Made by a program: the position numbers and the translations under genes. Below the pieces are notes generated by a model. The model had not been told where the DNA came from, made no database searches, and saw only the letters and a program-made list of their open reading frames with translations. A stretch of DNA of 64,000 nucleotides from contig JAMPFE010000006.1 in assembly GCA_023664705.1 (NCBI GenBank), positions 70,699 to 134,698 on the forward strand, in the 5' to 3' direction. Shown one piece after another: positions 41,246 to 49,083 of the stretch; position 1 is the stretch's first letter; every line of letters starts with the position of its first letter. This DNA is from Lachnospiraceae bacterium (GTDB lineage: Bacteria > Bacillota > Clostridia > Oscillospirales > Ruminococcaceae).

Positions 41246-42589
41246 TCAATTTTTGTAACAGTGCATATACGCACGGAAGTTGTCGTACTCGACATAGACG
41301 TACATGCCCGCCGAGAGGACGCCCTCGGGGACCTCCTCGGTCATGGAGCTGTCCGTGTAAACGGTTACACGGCTGAGGCGCTCGTAGGTGTCGAGCTCGG
41401 CGAGGAGGATGTTCAGCTCCTCGAGCGTTTTCGCTTTGTCGACCGCGTTCATTACGCCGTCTTGAAACTCGCCCATGTTCACGATCTGCCCGTAAAAGCG
41501 GTCGATATAATGCCCCGTGTAACAGTACAGACCCGTGCTTTCGTTGTCGTAGGACACGGAGACGAACATTTCCTCTCCGATAGCGCCCTCTGTGACGGGA
41601 ACGCCCGTCTTGGTGTATTCCTCGGACTTTTTCGTGACCTTTATCTCGAGAACGCGGTTTTCGGTATCCATTTCGGCGATCTCGCGCTCCAAGTCCTCGA
41701 CCGTTTCGGCGCGCAGTATGATATGGCGAAGTTTGTCCTCGAAGCTGTTTTGCTCCATTTTGGGCTGGACTATGTCGGGGAAATCCTCGTCCTTTACCAT
41801 GGGGAACGAAGAGGTCTCGGAGACTGTGCCGAGGCGTATCGTGAAGCGGGTCGTTTCGTCGATCGCGCGCGTTTCCTCGCTGTACATCATAATAAATATG
41901 ATACTTTCTATGATATTTTCATAGGACGGGTGGGTGTAATACGCGAGCCTGTAGCCGTCGTACATTGTGTTCGGGTCGTCGGCGTCGTTGAGCGGAATGG
42001 TCTCGAAGCCGCATCTTGACACGAAATTATCCAGATCGAGCGTGGAAATGTCGCCTATCAGGAGATCCGCCGCGCTTATATCGTCTATCATTATGCAGCC
42101 GCTGTCCGTTTTGACGGGCGCGACGTCCACGCCCATGTCGGCAAAGTGTTCGTAATCAAAGACGTAGCTTCCGTAGCCGTTTTCAAAGCGATACACGTTG
42201 AAATTGCCCGAGGTGACGGCGCCGTATCTTTCGGTTATCTCGTCGAAGGTCTTCCCTATGCCCCACACGACGTCGGCGTTTACAGTGACGTCGGAGACGG
42301 GCGTGACGGAGCCGCTGTCGACGGAGCTGACGGCGATATCGGAGCTGCAGACGGACGAGGAATTTATCACGCTGTCGGGGGGCGGCGTGACGCCGAAGCT
42401 GCCGAATTTCATGACCGCGAGAACGCATATCACGAGCGCGGCGGCGCAGGAAGCAACGGCTATTATACCGCCCGTCGGGAAACGCTTTTCGAGAACGACC
42501 TCGACGGGCGGCTCGGCACTACCCTCCGCCTCCGCGACGAGGTTGTCGTCTATTTCGTTGATAAGCAGGAATAACTGTTCGGCTTTCAT
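41246..42589 (-). CDS. Membrane protein B, putative anti-sigma factor/sensor
   Basis: 447 residues. Short cytosolic N-terminus (AEQLFLLINEIDDNLVAEAEGSA, the IDxxxVxEA pattern of protein A). One transmembrane helix (TGGIIAVASCAAALVICVLAVM, about 38-60), then an extracellular part. Its C-terminal half holds two copies of a module of about 60 residues, seen as ETVEDLEREIAEMDTENRVL...GAIGEEMFVSV and KTLEELNILLAELDTYERLS...GVLSAGMYVYV. Both copies resemble the module duplicated in lipoprotein B. Overlaps the sigma B stop as ATGA. Role as anti-sigma is inferred from position and topology. Confidence 0.8.
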   Translation of the reverse strand: MKAEQLFLLINEIDDNLVAEAEGSAEPPVEVVLEKRFPTGGIIAVASCAAALVICVLAVMKFGSFGVTPPPDSVINSSSVCSSDIAVSSVDSGSVTPVSDVTVNADVVWGIGKTFDEITERYGAVTSGNFNVYRFENGYGSYVFDYEHFADMGVDVAPVKTDSGCIMIDDISAADLLIGDISTLDLDNFVSRCGFETIPLNDADDPNTMYDGYRLAYYTHPSYENIIESIIFIMMYSEETRAIDETTRFTIRLGTVSETSSFPMVKDEDFPDIVQPKMEQNSFEDKLRHIILRAETVEDLEREIAEMDTENRVLEIKVTKKSEEYTKTGVPVTEGAIGEEMFVSVSYDNESTGLYCYTGHYIDRFYGQIVNMGEFQDGVMNAVDKAKTLEELNILLAELDTYERLSRVTVYTDSSMTEEVPEGVLSAGMYVYVEYDNFRAYMHCYKN

Positions 42590-43146
42590 AGCGTGTAGCC
42601 CTCCTTTTCAAGGTGTTCTTTCAGCTTTTGGCGCGTTCTGTAAAGCGCGACGGAGATTTTATTTTCCGACGCGCCGAGCTTTGCCGCGATGTCGGATACG
42701 CTCTCGCAGTGCCAATAGCGGAGAATGAACGCGCGGCGGTTAAATTCCGTGCAGCCGCGCAGAAATTTGTTTATCTCGGCAACTATCTGCTTGCTTTCAA
42801 ACTCGCTTTCGACGGTCGCGCTGCCCGAAACGCAGTCGCCGAGCTCGTCGATCACAAGATCGAACATACCGCCGCCGCGCTTTTGCGCCGTGCCCGCGCG
42901 GAGCATGCTTACGGCGGCGCACTTCACTATTTTGCCGACGAACGCCTTTAACACGTTCGGGCGCGCGGGAGGTATCGACTCCCACGTTTTCAGGTAGGCG
43001 TCGTTTACGCAGTCCTTGGCGTCCTCGCGGTCGTACAATATCCTCTCGGCGACGCGCAGAAAATACCCGCCGTATTTCCTCGAAAGCTCGGAAAGCGCCT
43101 TTTCGTTCCTCTCATGGAAAAGCCGCACTATCATTTCATCCTCCAC
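42586..43146 (-). CDS. ECF-type RNA polymerase sigma factor B
   Basis: 186 residues. Region 2: MIVRLFHERNEKALSELSRKYGGYFLRVAERILYDREDAKDCVNDAYLKTWESIPPARP. Linker QKRGGGMFDLVIDEL. Region 4: YWHCESVSDIAAKLGASENKISVALYRTRQKLKEHL. Paralogue of sigma A. GTG 43146 (AGAGGTG upstream; product begins VEDEMIVRLF, like VEDNEILRLF of sigma A) is preferred over a TTG overlapping the lipoprotein stop. Directly downstream of lipoprotein B and overlapping membrane protein B. Confidence 0.93.
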   Translation of the reverse strand: MEDEMIVRLFHERNEKALSELSRKYGGYFLRVAERILYDREDAKDCVNDAYLKTWESIPPARPNVLKAFVGKIVKCAAVSMLRAGTAQKRGGGMFDLVIDELGDCVSGSATVESEFESKQIVAEINKFLRGCTEFNRRAFILRYWHCESVSDIAAKLGASENKISVALYRTRQKLKEHLEKEGYTL

Positions 43147-43163
43147 GTGTTTCACCTCTTTTG

Positions 43164-44018
43164 TCAATTATTGTCGGGGATAACGTCCTTGGGGGCTCTT
43201 ATTACCATGAACTCGACAGCACCGCCGCTCTCGTTCGGAAATGTGACGCTCATGCCGTTTTTCAACAGCCCCGCTGTGACGGGCTCTCCGCTGCGGTCGG
43301 TCACTTCAGCCGAGCCTACGGCATAATCGGGGTATTCCGCGTTGTAGTCGGAGATGCGCTCGGTGAGCTCCTCGACCGTCATGGCGCTGTCGACTATCGC
43401 GCACAACGCGTCGTAGGCGGCGCGGACATCGTCGAGGGTGAGGTCGACGGGAGCGGTCGGTTCCGCGCTGCTCGTGCTGTCGGGGATAATGTCCTTGGGG
43501 GCTCTTATTACCATGAACTCGATTGAGCCGCCGCTCTCGTTCGGAAACGCGACGCTCATGCCGTTTTTCAGCAGCCCCGTTGTGACAGGCTCTCCGCTGC
43601 GGTCGGTCACTTCAGCCGAGCCTACGGCATAGTCGGGGTATTCCGCGTTGTAGTAGGAGATGCGCTCTGTGAGCTCCTCGACCGTCATGGCGCTGTCGAC
43701 TATCGCGCACAACGCGTCGTAGGCGGCGCGGACATCGTCGAGGGTGAGGTCGACGGGAGCGGACGGTTCCGCGCTGCTCGTGCTGACCGTCATCGGTGCC
43801 GATGACGTCGGGTCGGCATCGGGCACGCAATGAGCCGTGCCGACCGACGAAACGGCATTGCCGCTTTCGGCAGCGGCGCTCGCGGCGGGAGCGCTCTGCG
43901 TTTCGTTATGCGTGCTTGCGTATATGTCGAGCACGCGGGAGCGTTCCCGTTCGCCGCAGCCCGTAAGCATTACCGCCAGTACGGAGATGACTGCCGTTGA
44001 TTTTAAAAATTTTTTCAT
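43164..44018 (-). CDS. Lipoprotein B with two nearly identical 102-residue repeats
   Basis: 284 residues. Signal peptide and lipobox LTGC at residues 18-21. An Ala/Ser/Thr-rich linker leads to two tandem copies beginning APVDLTLDDVRAAYDALCAI and running through AVGSAEVTDRSGEPV to VEFMVIRAPKDVIPD. They differ by only about ten residues. Each copy ends with a small beta module (TVEELTERIS...SAEVTDRSGEPV...LLKNGMSV) that also occurs twice in membrane protein B. First gene of the B operon; stops two codons before sigma B begins. Function unknown; ligand presentation to protein B is a reasonable guess. Confidence 0.85.
   Translation of the reverse strand: MKKFLKSTAVISVLAVMLTGCGERERSRVLDIYASTHNETQSAPAASAAAESGNAVSSVGTAHCVPDADPTSSAPMTVSTSSAEPSAPVDLTLDDVRAAYDALCAIVDSAMTVEELTERISYYNAEYPDYAVGSAEVTDRSGEPVTTGLLKNGMSVAFPNESGGSIEFMVIRAPKDIIPDSTSSAEPTAPVDLTLDDVRAAYDALCAIVDSAMTVEELTERISDYNAEYPDYAVGSAEVTDRSGEPVTAGLLKNGMSVTFPNESGGAVEFMVIRAPKDVIPDNN
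43179..43785. repeat. Near-identical 306-bp tandem DNA duplication
   Basis: The two copies inside lipoprotein B are offset by exactly 306 bases (for example GTCCTTGGGGGCTC at 43185 and 43491) and almost identical at DNA level, so the duplication is recent or maintained by gene conversion. Confidence 0.88.
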
Positions 44019-44166
44019 ATGTATTCCCCTTTTCGTTTATTTTCGGCGTTTGCGCCTTTGTAAATAAGTTCGCGAAAATGAGAGGGATATGTCGGGGAAT
44101 TTTGTTGTTTTTTAAAATTTGTAGCAATTCACAAAAAATACGCGCAATTTTTGTGAAAAACAACAA

Positions 44167-44184
44167 GCGGACATTGCTGTCCGC
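44167..44184. terminator. Terminator of the 44209-45375 gene
   Basis: 7-bp stem GCGGACA / TGTCCGC with a TTGC loop; followed by TTGTTGTTTTT on the minus strand, and TTTTTTT a few bases on along the plus strand. Confidence 0.7.
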
Positions 44185-44208
44185 CTAAAGTTTTTTTCTG
44201 TGTGAGGC

Positions 44209-45375
44209 TTAGGTATCGTCGTCGTCCGCGAAGAGATCCTCGAGACCCTTGGAGGCGATTATCTCCGTGCTGCGCTTGCGCGAGGTCCGCGCCGTCCGAC
44301 CCGCGGCAACGCCCGGCTTCTCCCCTGCCCTGCCGATCTGGGGAGCGAGCCTTTTGAGCGCGTCCTCGTTGAAGGTGGGGGCGTCGGTCTGCGCGAAAAA
44401 CGCGTCGCCCGCGTCCTTTTTCGGCACGCTCGGGAGCTCGGCGGTCTCTGTGCTCCGAGCGTATCTGCTTTTCGCGACGTTGCTCGGGGTGGGCGGCTCG
44501 GGAGCGCGCTTCGGCGCGGCGGTCGGCTCGCTGCCGACGTTGATTATCGACGTATAGCCCGAGGACGGCTTTTCGGGGAGCTTTACCGACGTGTCTATGC
44601 TGCTTTTCTTGTCCGTGAGCGGGATTATGGGGCGGTCCTCGGTTTTCTTCTGCTGCTTGCCCGAATAGCTGAACAGCACGCCGCCCGCCTCCTCGGGCTG
44701 CTTGCCCTTGCGGGAGCGGGAGTAGGTCGCCTTTCCGTCCTCGCTGACGGCTATCTTCGAGCCCGAGGCTCTTGCGGCGCTTATCTGTCTGCCCTCGTCG
44801 CCGAAGCTGTCGCCGTCGAAGTTCTTCATCTGGGGGACTACCTCGGGCGGCGGTATCTTGGACGCGGCTGCCTTGACGAAATCATACACGACAAGCGCAA
44901 TGCAAGGCAACAGCGCGATGAAAAGTACACCGAGCGGCGTTCTTATGAACAATATCAATTTGCCGAGGAACACGCTCGAATAGTCCGCGCGCCCGACAAG
45001 CTCCGAATCGGCGAAGCTCACGTCGTTTCCGTCGGCGGTGACGGTGACGATATACGACCCGTCGCTGACGTTTATGGCTTTCACATAGCCGAGCGCGGGC
45101 GTTTTCTCCTCGCCGCCGGCGAGATACATGACAAGATTGCCCTCGTCGAGATAATACGCCGAGGTCTTTTTTACGATTACGGCGCTGTTCTTCGGCGCGG
45201 TCGTGATATTATCGCTCTGCACTATATAGATATTAAAACCTACTATGTCTACCGTATTCCTCGATCCGAACACCGCAGCCGCGATTATCAGCAATATACA
45301 GAGCGCTGCCAATATGCCGCAGACAACGTACCCGAGCACCCGCAAAATTTTTTTTCCCCAATTTATAAAAAACAC
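44209..45375 (-). CDS. SipW-like membrane protein lacking signal-peptidase catalytic residues
   Basis: 388 residues. First transmembrane helix at about 14-37, an extracellular segment of about 120 residues, a second helix (GVLFIALLPCIALVVYDFV, about 150-170) and a low-complexity cytosolic tail of about 210 residues rich in Pro, Ser and charged residues. The C-terminal join SSVFLGKLILFIRTPLGVLF closely resembles the end of SipW/archaeal-type signal peptidases. At the active-site positions VQSDNITT replaces the usual SGSMEP, and Tyr (ALGYVKAI) stands where His is expected. Probably a pseudoenzyme or scaffold. Start codon uncertain: GTG 45375 or TTG 45345. Confidence 0.6.
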   Translation of the reverse strand: MFFINWGKKILRVLGYVVCGILAALCILLIIAAAVFGSRNTVDIVGFNIYIVQSDNITTAPKNSAVIVKKTSAYYLDEGNLVMYLAGGEEKTPALGYVKAINVSDGSYIVTVTADGNDVSFADSELVGRADYSSVFLGKLILFIRTPLGVLFIALLPCIALVVYDFVKAAASKIPPPEVVPQMKNFDGDSFGDEGRQISAARASGSKIAVSEDGKATYSRSRKGKQPEEAGGVLFSYSGKQQKKTEDRPIIPLTDKKSSIDTSVKLPEKPSSGYTSIINVGSEPTAAPKRAPEPPTPSNVAKSRYARSTETAELPSVPKKDAGDAFFAQTDAPTFNEDALKRLAPQIGRAGEKPGVAAGRTARTSRKRSTEIIASKGLEDLFADDDDT

Positions 45376-45387
45376 CCCTTTTTGTAC

Positions 45388-45416
45388 TTGACAAATCGAA
45401 AAAAATGTTATATAAT
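45388..45416 (+). promoter_or_regulatory. Consensus promoter for tRNA-Thr
   Basis: TTGACA (45388-45393), 17 bases, TATAAT (45411-45416); the only strong promoter upstream of the tRNA, leaving a 5' leader of about 105 bases. Confidence 0.8.
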
Positions 45417-45528
45417 AGAAGAGCCGTGAAAATCTATATTACAGTATAACACATTTTCGGCGGTTTTGCAAGCCCTTTTTTGAAATTATCGGTTTTTTTG
45501 CCGATATGAAGGTTTTTTGCTTTAATAT

Positions 45529-45604
45529 GCTGGTGTAGCTCAGTCGGTAGAGCAGCGCATTCGTAATGCGCAGGTCGGGGGTTCGAGTCCGTTCACCAGC
45601 TCCA
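45529..45604 (+). tRNA. tRNA-Thr (anticodon CGT)
   Basis: 76 bases including an encoded CCA. Acceptor arms GCTGGTG (45529-45535) and CACCAGC (45594-45600). Anticodon stem GCGCA / TGCGC around loop TTCGTAA (anticodon CGT at 45562-45564), T-loop GTTCGAGTCC. Reads ACG threonine codons. It borders the mobile-element scar to its right. Confidence 0.96.
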
Positions 45605-45609
45605 AGTTG

Positions 45610-45657
45610 AAAGCTACATTTTTAGTGCAAAATGCACAAAGAATGTAGCTTTTTATT
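45610..45657 (+). terminator. Terminator of the tRNA transcript
   Basis: 11-bp stem AAAGCTACATT / AATGTAGCTTT (45610-45620, 45642-45652) with an inner GTGCA / TGCAC stem, followed by TTATTTT. Confidence 0.82.
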
Positions 45658-45719
45658 TTACACAATTACTAACCGTCGGTTGTGAAAACAATCGGCGATT
45701 TTCTTTGGAGGTGTTTGAA

Positions 45720-46594
45720 ATGAACAAGCTTAGGGTGGCTGCTTACTGTCGCGTGAGTACTGATCACGAGGAACAGGAGTCAAGCCTTGAAACGCAGATT
45801 TCCTATTATGAAAAGTTTATTGCTGAACGCGAGGACTGGCAATTGGTGAAAATTTACGCCGAGCGCGCCTCGGGAACTCAACTGACGAAACGTCCCGAGT
45901 TTATGAAAATGCTCAAGGCGTGCAAACAAGGCAAAATCAACTTGATTTTAACGAAATCGGTAAGCCGTTTCGGCAGAAACACATTGGACACGTTAAAAAC
46001 GTTATACGAACTTTTCAATTTGGGCGTTAAGGTCTGTTTTGAAAAGGAAAACTTAAACAACTATGATAAGGAGATGCGAACAATGATGGGAATTTACGCG
46101 GGATTTGCTCAGGAAGAAAGCAAGAATATGAGCGACAATCAAGTGGGGGATTCGTGAGAGGATGCGTGAGGGCAAGGTTTGCCTTAATTGCACGTGTTTC
46201 TTGGGGTATGACAAGGATGAAAACGGCAGGTTGGTTGTCGTGGAATCCGAGGCTGCTGTCGTCAGAAAGATATTTGAATTGTATCTCAATGGGGTTTGGC
46301 ATTCGTAAAATCAAGAAATACCTTGAGGAAAACGGTATTAAGACAGTTACGGGCAAAGACGTTTGGAGCACGTCTACAATTGACCGTATTCTCTCTAATG
46401 AAAAGTATGTCGGCGACGTTCTTATGCAAAAGAGCTTTACCGAGGATTTTCTCACGGGAAAGCGTAAGAAGAATGAGGGCGAGTTGGATATGTATTTTAT
46501 TGAGAATGATCATGAGGCAATCGTTAGCAGAGAGACGTTTGAGGCTGTTCAAAAATGTAAATCAATCGGCAATGCTCGGCTTAATAATACATAA
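45720..46594 (+). pseudogene. Serine recombinase (resolvase/large serine integrase), two frameshifts, C-terminus missing
   Basis: The N-terminal catalytic domain is intact: RVAAYCRVSTDHEEQESSLETQ (active-site Ser), ILTKSVSRFGRNTLD and EESKNMSDN. Frame is lost near 46137 (two bases missing, GACAATCAAG where GACAATGTCAAG is expected). It continues in another frame as WGIRERMREGKVCLNC...GYDKDENGRLVVVESEAAVV, and is lost again near 46289 (one extra G in AATGGGGTTTGG). The recombinase domain then resumes (GIRKIKKYLEENGIKTVTGKDVWSTSTIDRIL...) to a stop at 46594, well short of the usual zinc-ribbon/coiled-coil C-terminus. A dead integrase of a former element. Confidence 0.88.
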
Positions 46595-46691
46595 AAACAG
46601 GCGGTCATCAAATGAAAGGCTGCCTGTTTTGTATTTGTTGACATAGAACGGCTTCTAAATATGAAAAGGCATGATTTTACGCGGGTTAAGT

Positions 46692-47126
46692 TTACAGAAA
46701 ACCGCGGATATCAACGGCTAACTTTTCTTCGAGATTTATCAGCCGCTTTGTGATATCCTTGGTTTTTTCGTCGGCGGCTTTATATTGGTTCAGGTATTTG
46801 TTCAGAGACTTTACTCCCATATTGCAGCCGTCCGTCATCAGATCCGCAATGGTTTCGTCCGATTCGTCCATGACCAGCTTTACGTTTGTTTTCATCCATG
46901 ACATACCCTTTGCCATGGCGTTGGGGGCTTTTCCGTCGTCGTGATATTTGTCCAGAAGCGACTGAATTTCACCTTTTAGCTTATCATGCTCGTTTCGGCA
47001 GTCCAAAAGGTATTCGCGGAGATTTTCGTCGCGCACATAATCAAGAACGCCGTCTATGGACGAAACGCCCGTTTTTATTCCCGCGTCGCACTCCCGCAGC
47101 AGCTTTATCGTATCGGATTCTATCAT
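46692..47126 (-). CDS. Conserved helical protein of unknown function
   Basis: 144 residues, nearly all predicted helix, of a clostridial family resembling DUF2383-like four-helix bundles: TIKLLRECDAGIKTGVSSIDGVLDYVRDENLREYLLDCRNEHDKL...MSWMKTNVKLVMDESDETIADLMTDGCNMGVKSLNKYLNQY. The repeated acidic residues and pattern of helices fit a ferritin-like or stress-related bundle, but no metal ligands can be assigned. AAAGGAGCTGAACTTTACA precedes the ATG. It lies inside the scar region yet is intact. Confidence 0.7.
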   Translation of the reverse strand: MIESDTIKLLRECDAGIKTGVSSIDGVLDYVRDENLREYLLDCRNEHDKLKGEIQSLLDKYHDDGKAPNAMAKGMSWMKTNVKLVMDESDETIADLMTDGCNMGVKSLNKYLNQYKAADEKTKDITKRLINLEEKLAVDIRGFL

Positions 47127-47278
47127 TGTAAAGTTCAGCTCCTTTGATTTTGTTTGATTTTATTATACCGTTCGACAGATAAAATATTCAATCGTAATGC
47201 GACGCGGCGAGATGACAAAAAATCTTTTGGTAAACCGCGGACTTTTCTTCATTAAAATAGGTTGAATTTATCCTAGAC

Positions 47279-47518
47279 ATGTGGTTAATATATGCGCTGG
47301 TTTCAATAAACGAGGCAAACCAAAATTTTTCCAAGGCCGCGAGGCTTGTTGACGAAAACGACTCGGCGGTCATTTTGAAAAATAACGTTCCGAGGTATAT
47401 CATTATGGAGTTCCCCGCCGCTGAGGCGCTCCAAACCGCTCCCGACGAGGCTATCGCGAGTATTTCCGAAAGGCTTATCCAAAAAAAACTTGAAGCATAC
47501 AAGGAGCTTGCCAAATGA
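47279..47518 (+). CDS. Phd/YefM-family antitoxin
   Basis: 79 residues. Typical N-terminal DNA-binding fold LVSINEANQNFSKAARLVDENDSAVILKNNVPRYIIMEFPAAE, then a helical toxin-binding tail SISERLIQKKLEAYKELAK. The start is uncertain (ATG 47279, with no good ribosome site, or a downstream codon). Its end overlaps the next gene by four bases (ATGA). Complete, unlike the toxin that follows. Confidence 0.83.
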   Translation: MWLIYALVSINEANQNFSKAARLVDENDSAVILKNNVPRYIIMEFPAAEALQTAPDEAIASISERLIQKKLEAYKELAK

Positions 47519-47889
47519 TACGGCTGACCGAGCAGCAGGTGCTGTCCGTCCACAAAATGATGATAAAAGCCACGGGCGGTTCGGACGGAGTGCGTGATTT
47601 AGGTTTGATGCGTTCCGCGCTGAACACGCCTTTTCAGTCGTTGAGGAAAAGAGATGTATCCGTCGCTTTTGTCCAAAGCGGCGGCAATGTGCCGTTCGGT
47701 CATTTAAAATCTCCGTTCGTTGACGGAAACAAACGCATCGGTATACACGTTATGCTTATTTTCCTTGAGCTGAGCGGCGTTCAGCCTGACTACACGCAAA
47801 AAGAACTGATTAACTTAGGACTTGGTGTCGCTTCGGGAAATCTTAACGTCAACGATATTTTAAATTGGCTGACCGGGCATTGCGGGTAA
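47515..47889 (+). pseudogene. Doc-family toxin with two compensating frameshifts and no Fic histidine
   Basis: The frame is open for 124 residues, but residues about 44-66 are out of register. The neighbouring frame of 47651-47707 encodes a proper Doc segment (GKEMYPSLLSKAAAMCRSVI), ending in a stop. About two bases are missing near 47644 and one near 47709, which restores frame before PFVDGNKRIG. The second deletion removes the catalytic His of the HPFxDGNKR motif (here SPFVDGNKR). The ends (IRLTEQQVLSVHKMM... and ...LNVNDILNWL) are typical Doc. Most likely a disarmed toxin; the immunity pair remains. Confidence 0.8.
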
Positions 47890-47921
47890 AAATCTTTTCG
47901 GTAACGATGTCACAAAAAGTG

Positions 47922-47951
47922 AGCCGCTTAAAACTTGTGTTTGAGGCGGCT
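47922..47951 (+). terminator. Hairpin after doc
   Basis: AGCCGC (47922-47927) / GCGGCT (47946-47951) stem followed by TTG. Confidence 0.5.
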
Positions 47952-47984
47952 TTGATACTATTATTGAGTCTATTGAATAAGTAC

Positions 47985-48121
47985 TCATGAATTGTTATTA
48001 TGCAGGTTCTTGATATTCGCCGTGACCTGCCCTTTTAGGCATTTTTCCTCGAAGATCATCGCTTGTTTTTGGACTTCCTTCTCGATTTGCCTGGGAGTCA
48101 TTCCTGCTTCGGGCTTCCACG
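47985..48121 (-). pseudogene. Integrase N-terminal fragment (minus strand half)
   Basis: The minus strand reads WKPEAGMTPRQIEKEVQKQAMIFEEKCLKGQVTANIK, the usual N-terminal arm-binding segment of Firmicutes tyrosine integrases, then a stop after NLHNNNS. It abuts, head to head, the C-terminal catalytic half on the plus strand (48122-48458); the gene has been broken and inverted here. Confidence 0.7.
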
Positions 48122-48458
48122 ACATCGTTTGGGAGATAAGTGGGTCGAAACCGACCGTTTGTTCACAAAATGGAACGGCGAGGATATGAACAACCAAACG
48201 CCGTACGGCTGGTTGAAGGAATTTTGTGCCAAGAACGAGCTGCCGTTTCACGGCTTGCATAGTTTCAGGCACTTTGCGGCTTCGGCTTTAATCTCGGCAG
48301 GGCTTGACGTGACAACGGTATCGAGCGCTTTAGGACATTGCAATTCGGGAACGACTGTAAACGCCAAAAAGGTCACACCCACCAAGGCAGCCATGATTCG
48401 ACGATTTTTTGTCGCAACAGCAAGGAGCAATCCCGCTGTTACAGCAGTTATGCTTTGA
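48122..48458 (+). pseudogene. Integrase C-terminal (catalytic) fragment
   Basis: Plus-strand RLGDKWVETDRLFTKWNGEDMNNQTPYGWLKEFCAKNELPFHGLHSFRHFAASALISAGLDVTTVSSALGH: the tyrosine recombinase boxes HSFRHFAAS (His-x-x-Arg-His) and SALGH. After NSGTTVNA the expected catalytic Tyr segment is replaced by unrelated sequence, so the fragment lacks its nucleophile. It is preceded by no start codon of its own. Confidence 0.82.
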
Positions 48459-48946
48459 GTATTCCCATTTATCCCGAAATGTGGCGTTGATATGCTTTAC
48501 GGCGAACCTGCTCCTTTTATTATGCCGGCAGCGCTCCTTCGGAGGGTAAAAAAGAAACGCCCGTTCCGGGGCTTTTGAACTGTTTAGGAAGCGGTCGGTC
48601 AAGGTCGATAAATTATGAATTTTGAAACACAAGCATAACATCGCGCCGAATACGCCGCAAGACGCTTCTGCCTTTCCGGAAAGGGCAAAATATCGGATAA
48701 CAAACGAGATGCGGATGGTTTTCAAAAACGTATATACGACGATTTGAAACTATTTGAATTTTTTGCACATTCAATCGTTCAATCGAATGTCGACAATTTG
48801 AACTTTTTAAACTTAAAACACGGGATAAAAGCGCGCTTATAAGCTAAATTTATCACATTTTCCGCAATAAAAGTAAAAATGCTTGAATTTTCAACTTTTG
48901 GCAAAAATGCCCAATTTTCGATTGTTAATTTGTTGAAAAATGCTAA
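48459..48946. other. Gene-free tail of the mobile-element scar
   Basis: No supported gene or RNA. Short AT-rich inverted repeats (for example TCAATCGTTCAATCGA near 48770) and stop-rich frames; probably degraded element DNA. Confidence 0.55.
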
Positions 48947-48975
48947 TTGATAAATTTTTTAAAGTCGTGTATAAT
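48947..48975 (+). promoter_or_regulatory. Promoter of the galactan transport operon
   Basis: TTGATA (48947-48952), 17 bases, TATAAT (48970-48975), about 110 bases before the binding-protein start. Confidence 0.75.
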
Positions 48976-48993
48976 ATTTTTAACGGGCGATAA

Positions 48994-49005
48994 GAAAACG
49001 TTTTC
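48994..49005. promoter_or_regulatory. LacI-family type operator
   Basis: Perfect 12-bp palindrome GAAAACGTTTTC, centred about 18 bases downstream of the predicted transcript start. In the wider TAAGAAAACGTTTTCATC it is one mismatch from a catabolite-response (cre) element. Fits CcpA or a local LacI repressor acting as roadblock; neither gene is in the window. Confidence 0.68.
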
Positions 49006-49083
49006 ATCTTGTATCCGCAAAATTGAGACCGTTTTCTTTACTGTTCAATAAATTATCTTAATTTTATGGAGGTATGGCTAGTT

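Noticed and set aside
43161..43526. Plus-strand frames across the lipoprotein B repeats
   Set aside because: Duplicated shadow of the minus-strand repeats; appears twice only because the DNA repeat does.
46027..46455. 142-codon minus-strand frame under the serine recombinase
   Set aside because: Complement of the recombinase pseudogene; no independent signals.
48330..48725. 131-codon minus-strand frame in the scar region
   Set aside because: Opposite the integrase catalytic fragment, no SD, Cys/Ser/Lys-rich composition unlike real genes here.
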